Assembly: GCA_016204125.1 (NCBI GenBank)
Contig: JACQLI010000078.1
Span: 1 to 12,963, forward strand
DNA length: 12,963 nucleotides
Source of the DNA: Candidatus Omnitrophota bacterium
Lineage (GTDB): Bacteria > Omnitrophota > Omnitrophia > Omnitrophales > JACQLI01
Direction of reading: 5' to 3'
Shown: one piece after another, positions 5,751-12,963 of the stretch
Numbering within the stretch: the first letter of the stretch is position 1
How the letters are laid out: every line of letters begins with the position of its first letter
Made by a program: the position numbers and the translations under genes
The notes under the pieces: generated by a model
What the model was told of the DNA's origin: nothing
The model's database searches: none
What the model saw: the letters and a program-made list of their open reading frames with translations, nothing else

Positions 5751-7234
5751 GTCTCATTAAGGAAAGAGAGGTCAAGATTCTTTCGAAGGAGTTCGGCGAG
5801 CCGCGCGTAGTTTCTCTCCCTGACGGTTGCAAGAGAAGGAGATGAAGAAGAAAAATCGGGTTTCTTCTTTCCAGAACTCTGCCACAAAGCCTCAAGAAAG
5901 GAGGTTCGAAAGCTCGAGTCGTCAAAAAGGCCGTGTAAGTAAGTGCCTAACACTCTTCCTGAAACATGGATTACTCCTTCGGATTTCGACCCAAAATCAC
6001 TCTGCCCCATATGAATTTCGTAACCTTGAATCTCACCTTTGACAGGAAAAGAGAAAATTTCAGTATCAATTCTCCCTACGACCCGACGTAATGTCTTATC
6101 GTGGTGAAAATAAGTTCGCATAGGCAGGAGAGAAAGGCCGCTTTCGATTCTCCTATTCGACTCAACCGCTTCGGGATCTTCAATGCTTTCTCCAAGCATC
6201 TGAAATCCCCCGCAGACACCAAGCAATCGTCCTCCGCTCTGAACATATTCTCGAATCTTCGTGTCGAACCCTTTATTTTTAAGATACTCAAGGTCAGCCA
6301 TAGTTGCTTTTGTTCCAGGGATGATTAAAAGATCAGGACGTCCGAAATTCTCTAACCTTTTGATTATTCTGAGGTGAACACCAGGCTCTTCAGCAAGAAT
6401 CTGAAAATCCGTTGAGTTTGAAATCCGAGGAAGAAGAATAACAGCAATATCCAGCTGATTCTCTGAGAATACCCTGGCTGAATTCTCTTCTAAAACGACC
6501 GAATCTTCTTCCTCAATCCAAAGGTCGAGCTCATACGGCAAAACCCCGAGAACCTTTTTTCCCGAAAGATTCTCAAGAGTTTTGAGACCTGGTTTAAGAA
6601 GAGAGATGTCGCCACGAAACTTATTGATAATGAAACCCATAATACGTTCACGCTCAGATTCATCAAGAAGAGCAAGCGTACCTAGAAGCCATGCAAAAAC
6701 TCCTCCTCGGTCAATATCGCCAACCAGAAGGCACTTGGCATCGGCCATCTCTGCCATACGGAAATTCACCATATCAAATTCCTTCAAATTCACTTCGGCG
6801 GGACTTCCCGCTCCTTCGATAACGAGCACTTCATACTCTTGGGAAAGCTGGTCGTATGATTCTCGAATTGCCATGAACATCTTTTCTCGAAGCGCGTAGT
6901 ATTCTTGAGCGCGTAAAGTTCCAATCGCCTTCCCATGCACAACAACTTGGGAACCATCATCGGCAGCGGGTTTTAGAAGCACAGGATTCATATGGACGCT
7001 TGGTTCTACACGCGCACACTCCGCTTGAACGACTTGGGCGCGTCCCATTTCTCCACCTTCTCGAGTCACATAGGAATTGTTCGACATATTCTGAGCTTTG
7101 AAAGGCGCAACACGAATTCCCATATCACTGAGAATGCGACAAAGCCCAGCCGCGATAAAGGATTTGCCAACGCCCGATCCTGTCCCCAGCACCATGATTG
7201 CTTTTGCGTGTCTTTCCTTCATGGATTCTCTCAA
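5720..7234 (-). CDS. cbiP: Cobyric acid synthase, glutamine-hydrolysing (CbiP/CobQ)
   Basis: It amidates side chains b, d, e and g of adenosylcobyrinate a,c-diamide using glutamine and ATP. Of 504 residues, the N-terminal half is a dethiobiotin-synthetase-like ATP domain with P-loop GTGSGVGKS (17-25), FKAQNMSNNS (45-54), EGAGSPAEVNL (140-150) and GDIDRGGVF (172-180). The C-terminal half is a class I glutamine amidotransferase with nucleophile C341 in GVCGGFQMLG and H434 in YLHGLF. Two starts are possible: TTG at 7234, giving a four-base overlap with cobD, or ATG at 7222, giving MKERHAKAIMVLG with GAGAG just upstream. Numbering here uses TTG. The last ten residues (TCSKSSLLSS) are poorly conserved and lie in the overlap with cbiB. 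Confidence 0.95.
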   Translation of the reverse strand: MRESMKERHAKAIMVLGTGSGVGKSFIAAGLCRILSDMGIRVAPFKAQNMSNNSYVTREGGEMGRAQVVQAECARVEPSVHMNPVLLKPAADDGSQVVVHGKAIGTLRAQEYYALREKMFMAIRESYDQLSQEYEVLVIEGAGSPAEVNLKEFDMVNFRMAEMADAKCLLVGDIDRGGVFAWLLGTLALLDESERERIMGFIINKFRGDISLLKPGLKTLENLSGKKVLGVLPYELDLWIEEEDSVVLEENSARVFSENQLDIAVILLPRISNSTDFQILAEEPGVHLRIIKRLENFGRPDLLIIPGTKATMADLEYLKNKGFDTKIREYVQSGGRLLGVCGGFQMLGESIEDPEAVESNRRIESGLSLLPMRTYFHHDKTLRRVVGRIDTEIFSFPVKGEIQGYEIHMGQSDFGSKSEGVIHVSGRVLGTYLHGLFDDSSFRTSFLEALWQSSGKKKPDFSSSSPSLATVRERNYARLAELLRKNLDLSFLNETCSKSSLLSS

Positions 7235-8319
7235 GTTTTTACTTTCTCGCTTTCTCTGAAGTGGTTGGAGAGGGCTTCGATTAACTTCAAATTATCCTCT
7301 CTTTTTCGCACGGCTACTCGAAAATAAGAGGGCCCAAGCCCTGGAAATTCAGTGAGATCTCTAAGGTAAATCCCTTGCTTGCCTATTGCCTCAAGCAAGG
7401 GCTCCTTTTCAAGCTGATGCGCATGTTTCACCAGAAGAAAATTGGCAACGCTTGGAAAAACCTTAAGAAGTGGAATTTGTCCAAGATGAGCTACGAGCCA
7501 ATCTCTTTCGGCTGCAAGCCAGCTTCTAGACTCCTCGGCAAAGGCCGTATCACGAAAAGCAACTATGCCCAATTTCTGCGCAAGTCGATTACAGGACCAA
7601 GAAACCTGGTGGGTGATAAGCTTTTCGACAAGTTTGCGAGAGCCCAAGCCGTAACCGATCCGAATCCCAGGGAGAGAAAAAAACTTGGTAAGCGACCTGA
7701 CGATAAAGAAGTAGGAATCGTCCCGAATTTCTCGAGCTATTGAAAGATCGGGCATCCAGTCAACAAAAGCCTCGTCCAAAATCACAAAAATATCTCTGCG
7801 CTTCGCTTCTCGTAAGAGAGTCAGCAGATTCTCCTTTTCCAAGAAAGTCCCTGTTGGATTGTTGGGGTGCGCCAAGACCATGACATCTACGCTCTGTAAG
7901 GCATTGAGAATTTCATTCAGAGGAAATTGGAAAGAGTTGCCTTCCCTTAAACGAACGCTTCTGATTTCAGCGCCCAGGAGATTCAACAGGTGACGATATT
8001 CGAGGAAAGTCGGTTCTATCAGGAGAGCTCTTTTGGGACGAAGGAATCTTAAAGCGAGATCGACTAGCTCCATGGCACCATTGCCAGCAATCACATTCTC
8101 TGGCCAAATGGGTAAAAGGTGCGCCACTTCCCGCCGAAATTCCATAGCTTCAGAATCAGGATAGTACTGTAATTCCTCAACGCAGGACTGATAAGCCTTC
8201 TTGACCGACTCAGGAGGACCCCAAGGATTGATGTTACTTGAGAAATCCAGGACAGATTGTATAGGTACTCCAAATTTCTCAGAAAATTGCCTTAGCTCTC
8301 CGCCATGTCTGACCTTCAT
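7231..8319 (-). CDS. cobD: L-threonine-O-3-phosphate decarboxylase (CobD)
   Basis: A PLP enzyme that makes (R)-1-amino-2-propanol phosphate, the linker joined to cobyric acid by CbiB. It is 362 residues with a class I aminotransferase (HisC-like) fold. The opening RHGGELR and DFSSNINPWGPP (25-36) are characteristic of CobD rather than HisC. PLP-site landmarks: PNNPTG (152-157), LDEAF (181-185), the Schiff-base lysine K212 in RSLTKFFSLPGIRIGYG, and a C-terminal FRVAVR. HisC would lack the HGG opening, and all neighbours are cobalamin genes, so decarboxylase is the better call. The ATG start overlaps the cobS stop as ATGA, and its TGA stop touches the possible TTG start of cbiP. Confidence 0.93.
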   Translation of the reverse strand: MKVRHGGELRQFSEKFGVPIQSVLDFSSNINPWGPPESVKKAYQSCVEELQYYPDSEAMEFRREVAHLLPIWPENVIAGNGAMELVDLALRFLRPKRALLIEPTFLEYRHLLNLLGAEIRSVRLREGNSFQFPLNEILNALQSVDVMVLAHPNNPTGTFLEKENLLTLLREAKRRDIFVILDEAFVDWMPDLSIAREIRDDSYFFIVRSLTKFFSLPGIRIGYGLGSRKLVEKLITHQVSWSCNRLAQKLGIVAFRDTAFAEESRSWLAAERDWLVAHLGQIPLLKVFPSVANFLLVKHAHQLEKEPLLEAIGKQGIYLRDLTEFPGLGPSYFRVAVRKREDNLKLIEALSNHFRESEKVKT

Positions 8320-9056
8320 TTTAAATTCCCACTCCTCACCAAGAAAAGGATAAAGAGAACAAAAACTTCGACTGCTTCACTTGTTGCTCCAATCAAATCG
8401 CCCGTAATCCCGCCAATGCGCTTATAAAAAAGAAATCCGACTCCCGCTAGAAAAGGAATCAGTGCTAACAGGGTCACAAGACCGTTAGCGCCTAAAAAGA
8501 AAACAATAAGGCCAAAGAAAGAGGAGGCTCCTATGAGTTCACGAGGGCCTATTTTTTTGGCTACTTTCTCTCCAAGACCGCCTGATGGATTTCCATAGGG
8601 AAGAAAATAAGCCAGGACGACTTGCGACCACCTCGAAGCGGTGAGGCAAAGAAAAAGAGCGCTAGTCCGTCGAGACATAGACGCCAAAAGCTGCCATTTC
8701 CAAACGACAAGAAGGGCTACTCCAAGGATTCCCCACACACCACTTCTAGGATCACGCATGATTTTAAGGATTTCTTCTTTATCTCTTCCTCCGAAGAAAC
8801 CGTCGCAAAAGTCAGCAAACCCGTCGACGTGAAGCCCTCCTGTTAAAAAAATAGGAAGGGTAATAAAAGAAAGGGCTTCTAGCTGGCCAAAGATGTCAAG
8901 TGAAAGGACTCGAGTGATAGCGAGGGTAAGAATCCCTATAAGTATTCCAACCAAGGGGAAGAAAAACATAGCTTTCGCAAGGTCGGTTTCCTTCTTAGCG
9001 CGTGGCAGAGGTAAGATGGTTAGAAAACGAATGGCGCTGAGTAAATCAGAAATCAT
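8316..9056 (-). CDS. cobS: Adenosylcobinamide-GDP ribazoletransferase (cobalamin synthase)
   Basis: A polytopic membrane enzyme that joins adenosylcobinamide-GDP to alpha-ribazole (phosphate), closing the nucleotide loop. The length, about 246 residues, is normal. The N-terminal RFLTILPLP and the acidic signature GGLHVDGFADFCDGFFGG (about 73-90), followed by KIMRDPRSGVWG (about 99-110), are diagnostic; the aspartates probably bind the metal-nucleotide. Hydrophobic segments fill the rest, including one near residues 31-50 and others near the C-terminus. I chose ATG at 9056 over the TTG one codon upstream because it gives the common TGATG junction with the preceding stop. The upstream partner CobU and the base donor CobT lie in the same operon. 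Confidence 0.95.
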   Translation of the reverse strand: MISDLLSAIRFLTILPLPRAKKETDLAKAMFFFPLVGILIGILTLAITRVLSLDIFGQLEALSFITLPIFLTGGLHVDGFADFCDGFFGGRDKEEILKIMRDPRSGVWGILGVALLVVWKWQLLASMSRRTSALFLCLTASRWSQVVLAYFLPYGNPSGGLGEKVAKKIGPRELIGASSFFGLIVFFLGANGLVTLLALIPFLAGVGFLFYKRIGGITGDLIGATSEAVEVFVLFILFLVRSGNLK

Positions 9057-9766
9057 CAAAGTGTCTCGTAAATTTTCCGAAGCCGTCCCAAGGCTTCAGC
9101 GGTCTGCGTTCCATAATGTGTTAAAAAGTTCCCCTCCACAACATGGATAGGAATTTTAGAAAGTATTCTATATTTTCTAAACTGCGATACGTGCCTAGTC
9201 CTGAAAGGTGCGGGTTCGCCTGCAAGGAGGAGAACTTCTGGTTCTTTTTCAACCATATCTTCAATTTCAATGGGAAACTCCACTAACGATTCCTCCCTGA
9301 AAACATTCAACCCTCCCGAGGCTTCTATGAGCCGTGAAGGGTAACTATCAAAATTAACTGTAAGATAAGGCTGATCCCAAATCAGGAGCACTGTTTTTCT
9401 TTTTCCGCGTTCAACAAGAAACTTTTCTCCTAATTCCATCTCATGATGAATGGATTGGTTCAGCTTCTTCGCCTTACCTTCTCGTCCTACCAGACGACCG
9501 ATCTCAGCCATGGCATCACAAACGGCTTGAGGACTCTTCACATCGAAAACCTTTGTCCTCCATTTCTTCTGGATCAATTGAATCTCTTCAGGCCGATTAT
9601 TCCTTGTATCAGCCAAGACATAATCGGGTTTCAAAAACTCAAGCCTCGAAATCTGAATCGCCTTCGGACTTCCGAGCGTTTCTCCGCTTGCACCTATGAG
9701 CGCATCAGTCGCCCCGAGGCCTTTACAAATATCAGTCAGAGATGGGCTGAGTGAAACGATTCTCAA
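9056..9766 (-). CDS. BtuF-like corrinoid-binding protein without signal peptide
   Basis: A 236-residue protein of the helical-backbone (TroA/BtuF, class III) substrate-binding fold. Landmarks are the N-terminal RIVSLSPSLTDI, GLGATDALIGAS, LEFLKPDYVLA, then LIWDQPYLTV, ASGGLNVF and EPEVLLL. Ordinary BtuF is periplasmic and hands B12 to the BtuCD importer, but this protein begins directly at the first beta strand. A stop codon lies two codons before the TTG start, so no signal sequence can be added upstream. It is therefore predicted to be cytoplasmic. No BtuC or BtuD genes are adjacent. It lies 17 bases after the secreted-protein gene and abuts cobS, and no good Shine-Dalgarno sequence precedes it. 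It might bind corrinoid intermediates during assembly, but that is inference. Confidence 0.85.
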   Translation of the reverse strand: MRIVSLSPSLTDICKGLGATDALIGASGETLGSPKAIQISRLEFLKPDYVLADTRNNRPEEIQLIQKKWRTKVFDVKSPQAVCDAMAEIGRLVGREGKAKKLNQSIHHEMELGEKFLVERGKRKTVLLIWDQPYLTVNFDSYPSRLIEASGGLNVFREESLVEFPIEIEDMVEKEPEVLLLAGEPAPFRTRHVSQFRKYRILSKIPIHVVEGNFLTHYGTQTAEALGRLRKIYETL

Positions 9767-9783
9767 AGATCAATCAAATCAAC

Positions 9784-10140
9784 TTATTCGACCTTGGCTT
9801 CTGGTCCTTTCGCGCACACGGGAGGAATGGTCCTTTCCATCGGAATCACAAAGGTGCCAACCTCGGTAACGCCAACCAGAACTCGCCTGGCAAAAAAAGC
9901 GATTCCCTTAAAGAGGCCTGTTACAGATCCCACAGCTCCTCTCTCTGAGACTTCATCCCGTATGGTGCAAGGTATCTCAAGGGGCGAGCTGAGAACATTA
10001 AGAAGCCCTCTTCCAAATTTGGTCGAGATCTCGACGGTGTAATCTGCTGTACCTTGTGCAAAACCTGTTGTATTTCCCAGAACTATAAAGCACACCAAAA
10101 TAAAGAAAAAACCCTTGAGATGCTGTGAGTTATGCCGCAT
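9784..10140 (-). CDS. Secreted small protein, exosortase-associated TIGR04073-like
   Basis: A 118-residue exported protein with no known biochemical role. Residues 1-28 form a signal peptide: basic start, hydrophobic core FFFILVCFIVLG, and a probable cleavage after GFA. The mature part contains KFGRGLLNVLSSPLEIP (41-57), GLFKGIAFFARRVLVGVTEVGTF (75-97) and a Pro-rich end. This pattern of RGL-N-SPLEIP followed by G..KG....R...G..E..TF is what I recall for the TIGR04073 family of exosortase-system-associated proteins. It is inserted between cobB and the BtuF-like gene; its ATG overlaps the cobB end by 11 bases and has its own strong AGGAG site. No exosortase or PEP-CTERM target is in the window. 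Family assignment is from memory of the motif and needs a profile search. Confidence 0.72.
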   Translation of the reverse strand: MRHNSQHLKGFFFILVCFIVLGNTTGFAQGTADYTVEISTKFGRGLLNVLSSPLEIPCTIRDEVSERGAVGSVTGLFKGIAFFARRVLVGVTEVGTFVIPMERTIPPVCAKGPEAKVE

Positions 10141-11476
10141 ATGCCTCTCCTCTCTTTCTGCAGGCAGTCTTGATTAGATTGATTGCCAGTTTCTTATTTT
10201 GCCCAAAGTGTAAGTGCTGATAAGACGCCAAAAGGCGTCCATCATAAAACCCATCTTTCCGAGTCCCAATTTGATAAGGGTTCACAAAATCCATCGAATC
10301 GACTTCCCAGTTTGAGTAATGGAATTCGTGCGAACGAAGCTTCTCGCCTCTACAAAAAAGAAAAGTTGACTCAATCGTCTCAACTTCATGATAACCGAAA
10401 TGTTGGAGCCGGTCTGTCATCTTTATTCTACCAGGAATAAGTCCAACGAATTGCTCTGTCATATAAATCAGACCACCGCACTCGCAGTATAGGATTCCTC
10501 CCTCTTTGTGAAATTTGCGAATAGATTCTTTCATCGATTCGTTCTCACTCAAAGCTTGCACATAAATTTCTGGAAAACCTCCTCCTAAATAGAGGGCATC
10601 CAAATCAGGAGGAAGCTGGGAATCTTTTAATGGAGAGAAAAAGACGAGTTCAGCTCCCGCTTCCTTCAGAAGGTCAAAATTATCTTCATAATAAAAGGAA
10701 AAGGCCTGATCGTAGGCTACGCCGATTCGGCATAAAGTCTCTAACCTTGTGTCAACGTGCTCGAAAACTGGCTTCTTTGCTTGGGTCTCGGACAATTTCA
10801 GGAATCTTTCCCAATCCAATTTATCCTCCAACAATTGCACCAACTGATCAGTCCTCACTTGAATCGATCCTATTTCAGCCGCGGTTTGAAGACCGAGGTG
10901 TCTTTCGGGAATGGAAACTTGCGAATCGTTAGGAAGCCAGCCTAAAACTGGAATTCCTGTTTCTTTTTCTATTGCCTCACGCAATAACTCAAAATGCCTG
11001 TGGCTTCCCACTCGATTCACAAAAACGCCTCGTAAATCAAGCTGAGGATCAAACGTTTGATATCCCTTAACCAATGCTGCGGCACTTCGCGCGAGTCCCG
11101 CTCCGTCAATAACCAAAAAAACTGGAATCCCCAAAAGCTTAGCCATCTGGGCTGTACTTCCGTCTTCGGTCACAGGACTCTTTCCGTCGAAAAGTCCCAT
11201 CACCCCTTCAACAATAGATAAATCCGCGCCGTGGGAATTTTTAAGAAAGCAATTTTTCAGGTATCCTTCTGAAAGAAAAAAACGGTCTAAGTTTCTCGAT
11301 TTTCTTGGGTAGCAAACCCGACTGTGAAAGCCTGTGTCAATGTAGTCAGGGCCTACTTTAAAAGGTTGTACCTCAAACCCCTTTTTCCGAAAAAAGGACA
11401 TGAGCGCTAAAGACCACGTGGTCTTCCCCACGCCAGAATGAGTGCCAGCAATTACTCCTGCTCGAAGATTATTCAT
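10130..11476 (-). CDS. cobB: Cobyrinate a,c-diamide synthase (CbiA/CobB)
   Basis: It amidates the a and c side chains of cobyrinate using glutamine and ATP. Its 448 residues are normal for CbiA. Landmarks: P-loop GTHSGVGKTT (11-20), FKVGPDYIDTGFH (39-51), SRNLDRF (60-66), EGVMGLFDG (90-98) with the second ATP-site acidic residues, LYLGGGFPEIY (295-305), the amidotransferase nucleophile C333 in CECGGL, and the C-terminal SHEFHYS and YQHLHFG histidines. Hydrogenobyrinate-type CobB from aerobes shares this architecture; the short CbiX in the same operon points to the anaerobic, cobalt-early substrate. The ATG at 11476 overlaps the cobT stop by eight bases. Some organisms use a homologue (CfbB) for coenzyme F430, which the cobalamin neighbours exclude. 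Confidence 0.95.
   Translation of the reverse strand: MNNLRAGVIAGTHSGVGKTTWSLALMSFFRKKGFEVQPFKVGPDYIDTGFHSRVCYPRKSRNLDRFFLSEGYLKNCFLKNSHGADLSIVEGVMGLFDGKSPVTEDGSTAQMAKLLGIPVFLVIDGAGLARSAAALVKGYQTFDPQLDLRGVFVNRVGSHRHFELLREAIEKETGIPVLGWLPNDSQVSIPERHLGLQTAAEIGSIQVRTDQLVQLLEDKLDWERFLKLSETQAKKPVFEHVDTRLETLCRIGVAYDQAFSFYYEDNFDLLKEAGAELVFFSPLKDSQLPPDLDALYLGGGFPEIYVQALSENESMKESIRKFHKEGGILYCECGGLIYMTEQFVGLIPGRIKMTDRLQHFGYHEVETIESTFLFCRGEKLRSHEFHYSNWEVDSMDFVNPYQIGTRKDGFYDGRLLASYQHLHFGQNKKLAINLIKTACRKRGEAYAA
10147..10151 (-). promoter_or_regulatory. Shine-Dalgarno sequence for the secreted protein
   Basis: AGGAG on the minus strand, in a purine-rich run within the last codons of cobB, lies six bases before the ATG at 10140. 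It indicates independent, efficient initiation and confirms that this small gene is real. Confidence 0.6.
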
Positions 11477-12551
11477 ATTTCTTCCTAGCTACCTTCGCCT
11501 CTTCGAAAGTTGCGACTTCATTATAGGCGCGAATAGCTGCGTCAAGAATACTCATGGCGAGACAAGCCCCCGTGCCTTCACCGAGACGCATCGAAAGTTT
11601 AAGGATTGGCTTCACATCAAGCTCTTCAAGGATGATTCGGTGGCCTCTTTCCTGTGATTCGTGGGCAAAGAAAAGATAATCAAGAATCGAGGGGTTTAAA
11701 TGAATGGGGACAAGCGCACCTGCTGAGGCAATCCAACCGTCTACGACACATGGAATCCTAAGTGTTGCCGCTCCAAGAACGCAACCTGAGATCGCCGCAA
11801 TCTCAAATCCACCGAGGCTCTGTAAAATCGAAAAGGGATTGGTTAAAAAAGGTTTATTCACATGAATTGCGTCTTTAATCACCTCTATCTTATGGTTAAG
11901 CGCTGTGTCATTAATCCCCGTTCCCCTTCCCGTAACATTTTCGGGCGAGGTCTCAGTCAGTGCGGCAATCACAGCGCTAGCTGATGTGGTATTGGCAATG
12001 CCCATCTCGCCTACACCTAAAATTTCAACCCCTTCCTCTTTCGCCGTATGCGCTGCTTCCCATCCGACTTCCAAGGCCTGATAGAGTTCTTCTTCAGTCA
12101 TGGCTTGACCCAGTCTTATATTCGATGTTCCTCTCCTGATTTTTTTTAAGATAAGGTCTTTTTCGTCGCGAAACTCACAATCCACCCCCATATCGATCAC
12201 TTGGACGTCAGCGTTGATCGCACGGGCAAAGGCATTGATCGTAGCCCCGCCCGAGAGGAAATTGTAAACCATGGCTTGTGTCACTTCGCGCGGGAAAAGA
12301 CTGACCCCTTCTGCCTCAACGCCATGATCTGCTGCAAAGACAATGATCCGTTTTTTTGAAAGCGAAGGCTTTTCTTTTTTTCGAATCGCTACAAGACGTT
12401 CCACGTAGCGTTCGAGTTCACCCAGACTTCCTTCGGGGCGTGTTTGGTTGAGGAGTCTTTGACGCGCTTTCTCTTTCCAGACTGGATCGAGAGGAAGAAT
12501 CGACCGAGACCTGTCTTCCCAGGTGTTAATGAGCTTTGATGTGAGATTCAT
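11469..12551 (-). CDS. cobT: Nicotinate-nucleotide:dimethylbenzimidazole phosphoribosyltransferase
   Basis: It transfers ribose phosphate from nicotinate mononucleotide to the lower-ligand base, giving the alpha-riboside phosphate used by CobS. The 360 residues match the family. Landmarks: GSLGELERYV (41-50), FAADHGVEAEGVS (72-84) where other members have ADHGV, the segment GGATINAFAR (101-110), IRRGTSNI (138-145), GEMGIANTTSASA (181-193), GRGTGIND (208-215) and catalytic E325 in RLGEGTGA, equivalent to E317 of the Salmonella enzyme. The ATG at 12551 lies 26 bases inside the end of cobU. No bluB or bza genes for making the lower base are in view, so the actual base cannot be told. Confidence 0.96.
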   Translation of the reverse strand: MNLTSKLINTWEDRSRSILPLDPVWKEKARQRLLNQTRPEGSLGELERYVERLVAIRKKEKPSLSKKRIIVFAADHGVEAEGVSLFPREVTQAMVYNFLSGGATINAFARAINADVQVIDMGVDCEFRDEKDLILKKIRRGTSNIRLGQAMTEEELYQALEVGWEAAHTAKEEGVEILGVGEMGIANTTSASAVIAALTETSPENVTGRGTGINDTALNHKIEVIKDAIHVNKPFLTNPFSILQSLGGFEIAAISGCVLGAATLRIPCVVDGWIASAGALVPIHLNPSILDYLFFAHESQERGHRIILEELDVKPILKLSMRLGEGTGACLAMSILDAAIRAYNEVATFEEAKVARKKYE

Positions 12552-12963
12552 GAGATGAGGACTTCAAAACCTGCGGGAGACCCGAAACCATAAAAATAAC
12601 TTCATCCGCCCTCTTTGCTACCTCCTGATTAAGCCTTCCCTGCCACTCTGTAAATTGACGTGTCAAAGGATCAGCTGGCACAATGCCCATGGTCGTTTCA
12701 TTGGTAACAATAATAAGAGAGGTCGGTCTATCTTCTATGATCTTAAGGAATCCCTCTATTTCTTCCGTGATTAGAGAATGATTATCGCCCAGATGGTGCA
12801 ATAAATTATTGACCCAAAAAGTGAGACAGTCGATTAGAATCGCATCCGAGTGCGGGCTATAAGTTTGGATGGCGCGCGCAATGTGAATCGGTTCCTCGAC
12901 CGTAATAAATTGCGAACCTCTTTCTCGTCTGTGAGTCGCGATCCGCTCTTTCATCTCATCATC
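12526..12963 (-). CDS. cobU: Adenosylcobinamide kinase/guanylyltransferase, 5'-truncated
   Basis: A bifunctional enzyme that phosphorylates adenosylcobinamide and then activates it as the GDP derivative. 145 codons are visible and the frame stays open to the window edge. The first visible residues, DDEMKERIATHRRERG, match the internal DDEM..RI..H of CobU, and the histidine in RIATH aligns with guanylylated H46 of the Salmonella enzyme. The P-loop GGxRSGKS must therefore lie about 30-35 residues upstream, outside the window; the ATG at 12954 is internal, not the start. Later landmarks are LIDCLTFWVNNLL, IIVTNETTMGIVPADPLTRQF and LNQEVAKRADEVIFMVSGLP, all typical. The C-terminal tail overlaps cobT by 26 bases. 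It is the first visible gene of the operon; any promoter or B12 riboswitch would be upstream. Confidence 0.94.
   Translation of the reverse strand, partial: DDEMKERIATHRRERGSQFITVEEPIHIARAIQTYSPHSDAILIDCLTFWVNNLLHHLGDNHSLITEEIEGFLKIIEDRPTSLIIVTNETTMGIVPADPLTRQFTEWQGRLNQEVAKRADEVIFMVSGLPQVLKSSSHESHIKAH

Noticed and set aside
9767..9783. A cobalamin riboswitch or regulatory leader within the operon
   Set aside because: Gaps between the cobalamin genes are at most 17 bases, far too short for a B12 riboswitch; any such element would lie upstream of cobU.
9794..10042. An 82-residue plus-strand open frame opposite the secreted protein
   Set aside because: The minus-strand gene has a good ribosome site, a signal peptide and family-like motifs; the plus-strand frame has none of these.
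12526..12954. CobU as a complete 142-residue protein starting at ATG 12954
   Set aside because: The frame is open to the edge and the preceding residues DDE belong to the conserved DDEM..RI motif, so this methionine is internal and the P-loop lies outside.

Overview
The window holds sixteen protein-coding genes, all on the minus strand, packed almost without spacers. Most neighbours overlap by 1 to 31 bases or lie within 30 bases of each other, and no gene-free stretch exceeds about 45 bases. There are no RNA genes, mobile elements, CRISPR arrays or clear terminators. The genes at both edges are cut: cobU lacks its 5' end at the right edge and nfo lacks its 3' end at the left edge.

Right part (about 12963 down to 4363, in transcription order): a cobalamin (vitamin B12) biosynthesis operon, cobU - cobT - cobB/cbiA - small secreted protein - BtuF-like protein - cobS - cobD - cbiP - cbiB - cbiX. 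It covers late corrinoid assembly: a,c-diamidation, the four later amidations, aminopropanol-phosphate supply and attachment, and nucleotide loop assembly. A small cobaltochelatase of the early pathway sits at its end. The corrin-ring methylases and a corrinoid adenosyltransferase are not here and must be elsewhere if the pathway is complete. Two members are not biosynthetic enzymes: a signal-peptide-bearing protein resembling the exosortase-associated TIGR04073 family, and a BtuF-like corrinoid-binding protein without a signal peptide.

Left part (about 4371 down to 1): a second transcription unit begins at a well-formed sigma70-type promoter (TTGACG, 16-base spacer, TATAAT) that overlaps the last codons of cbiX. 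It contains a small DUF4870/Tic20-like membrane protein, a 490-residue coiled-coil protein with an L7/L12-like N-terminal domain, a bifunctional-nuclease (DUF151) protein, thioredoxin reductase, a TlpA-like lipoprotein thioredoxin and endonuclease IV. The last four genes all appear to use non-ATG starts (TTG, GTG, GTG, CTG). TrxB and the TlpA-like protein form an obvious redox pair; the BFN protein and endonuclease IV act on nucleic acids.

Organism: a bacterium of moderate GC content. The lipobox protein and the exosortase-associated protein suggest an envelope with an outer membrane. The combination of TIGR04073-like, DUF4870-like and L7/L12-like/coiled-coil genes reminds me of uncultured lineages such as Omnitrophota or Nitrospirota, but this is a weak impression and not a taxonomic call. 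I saw no dramatic new system. The best leads are the secreted gene inside the B12 operon, the signal-less BtuF homologue and the tryptophan-marked coiled coil.
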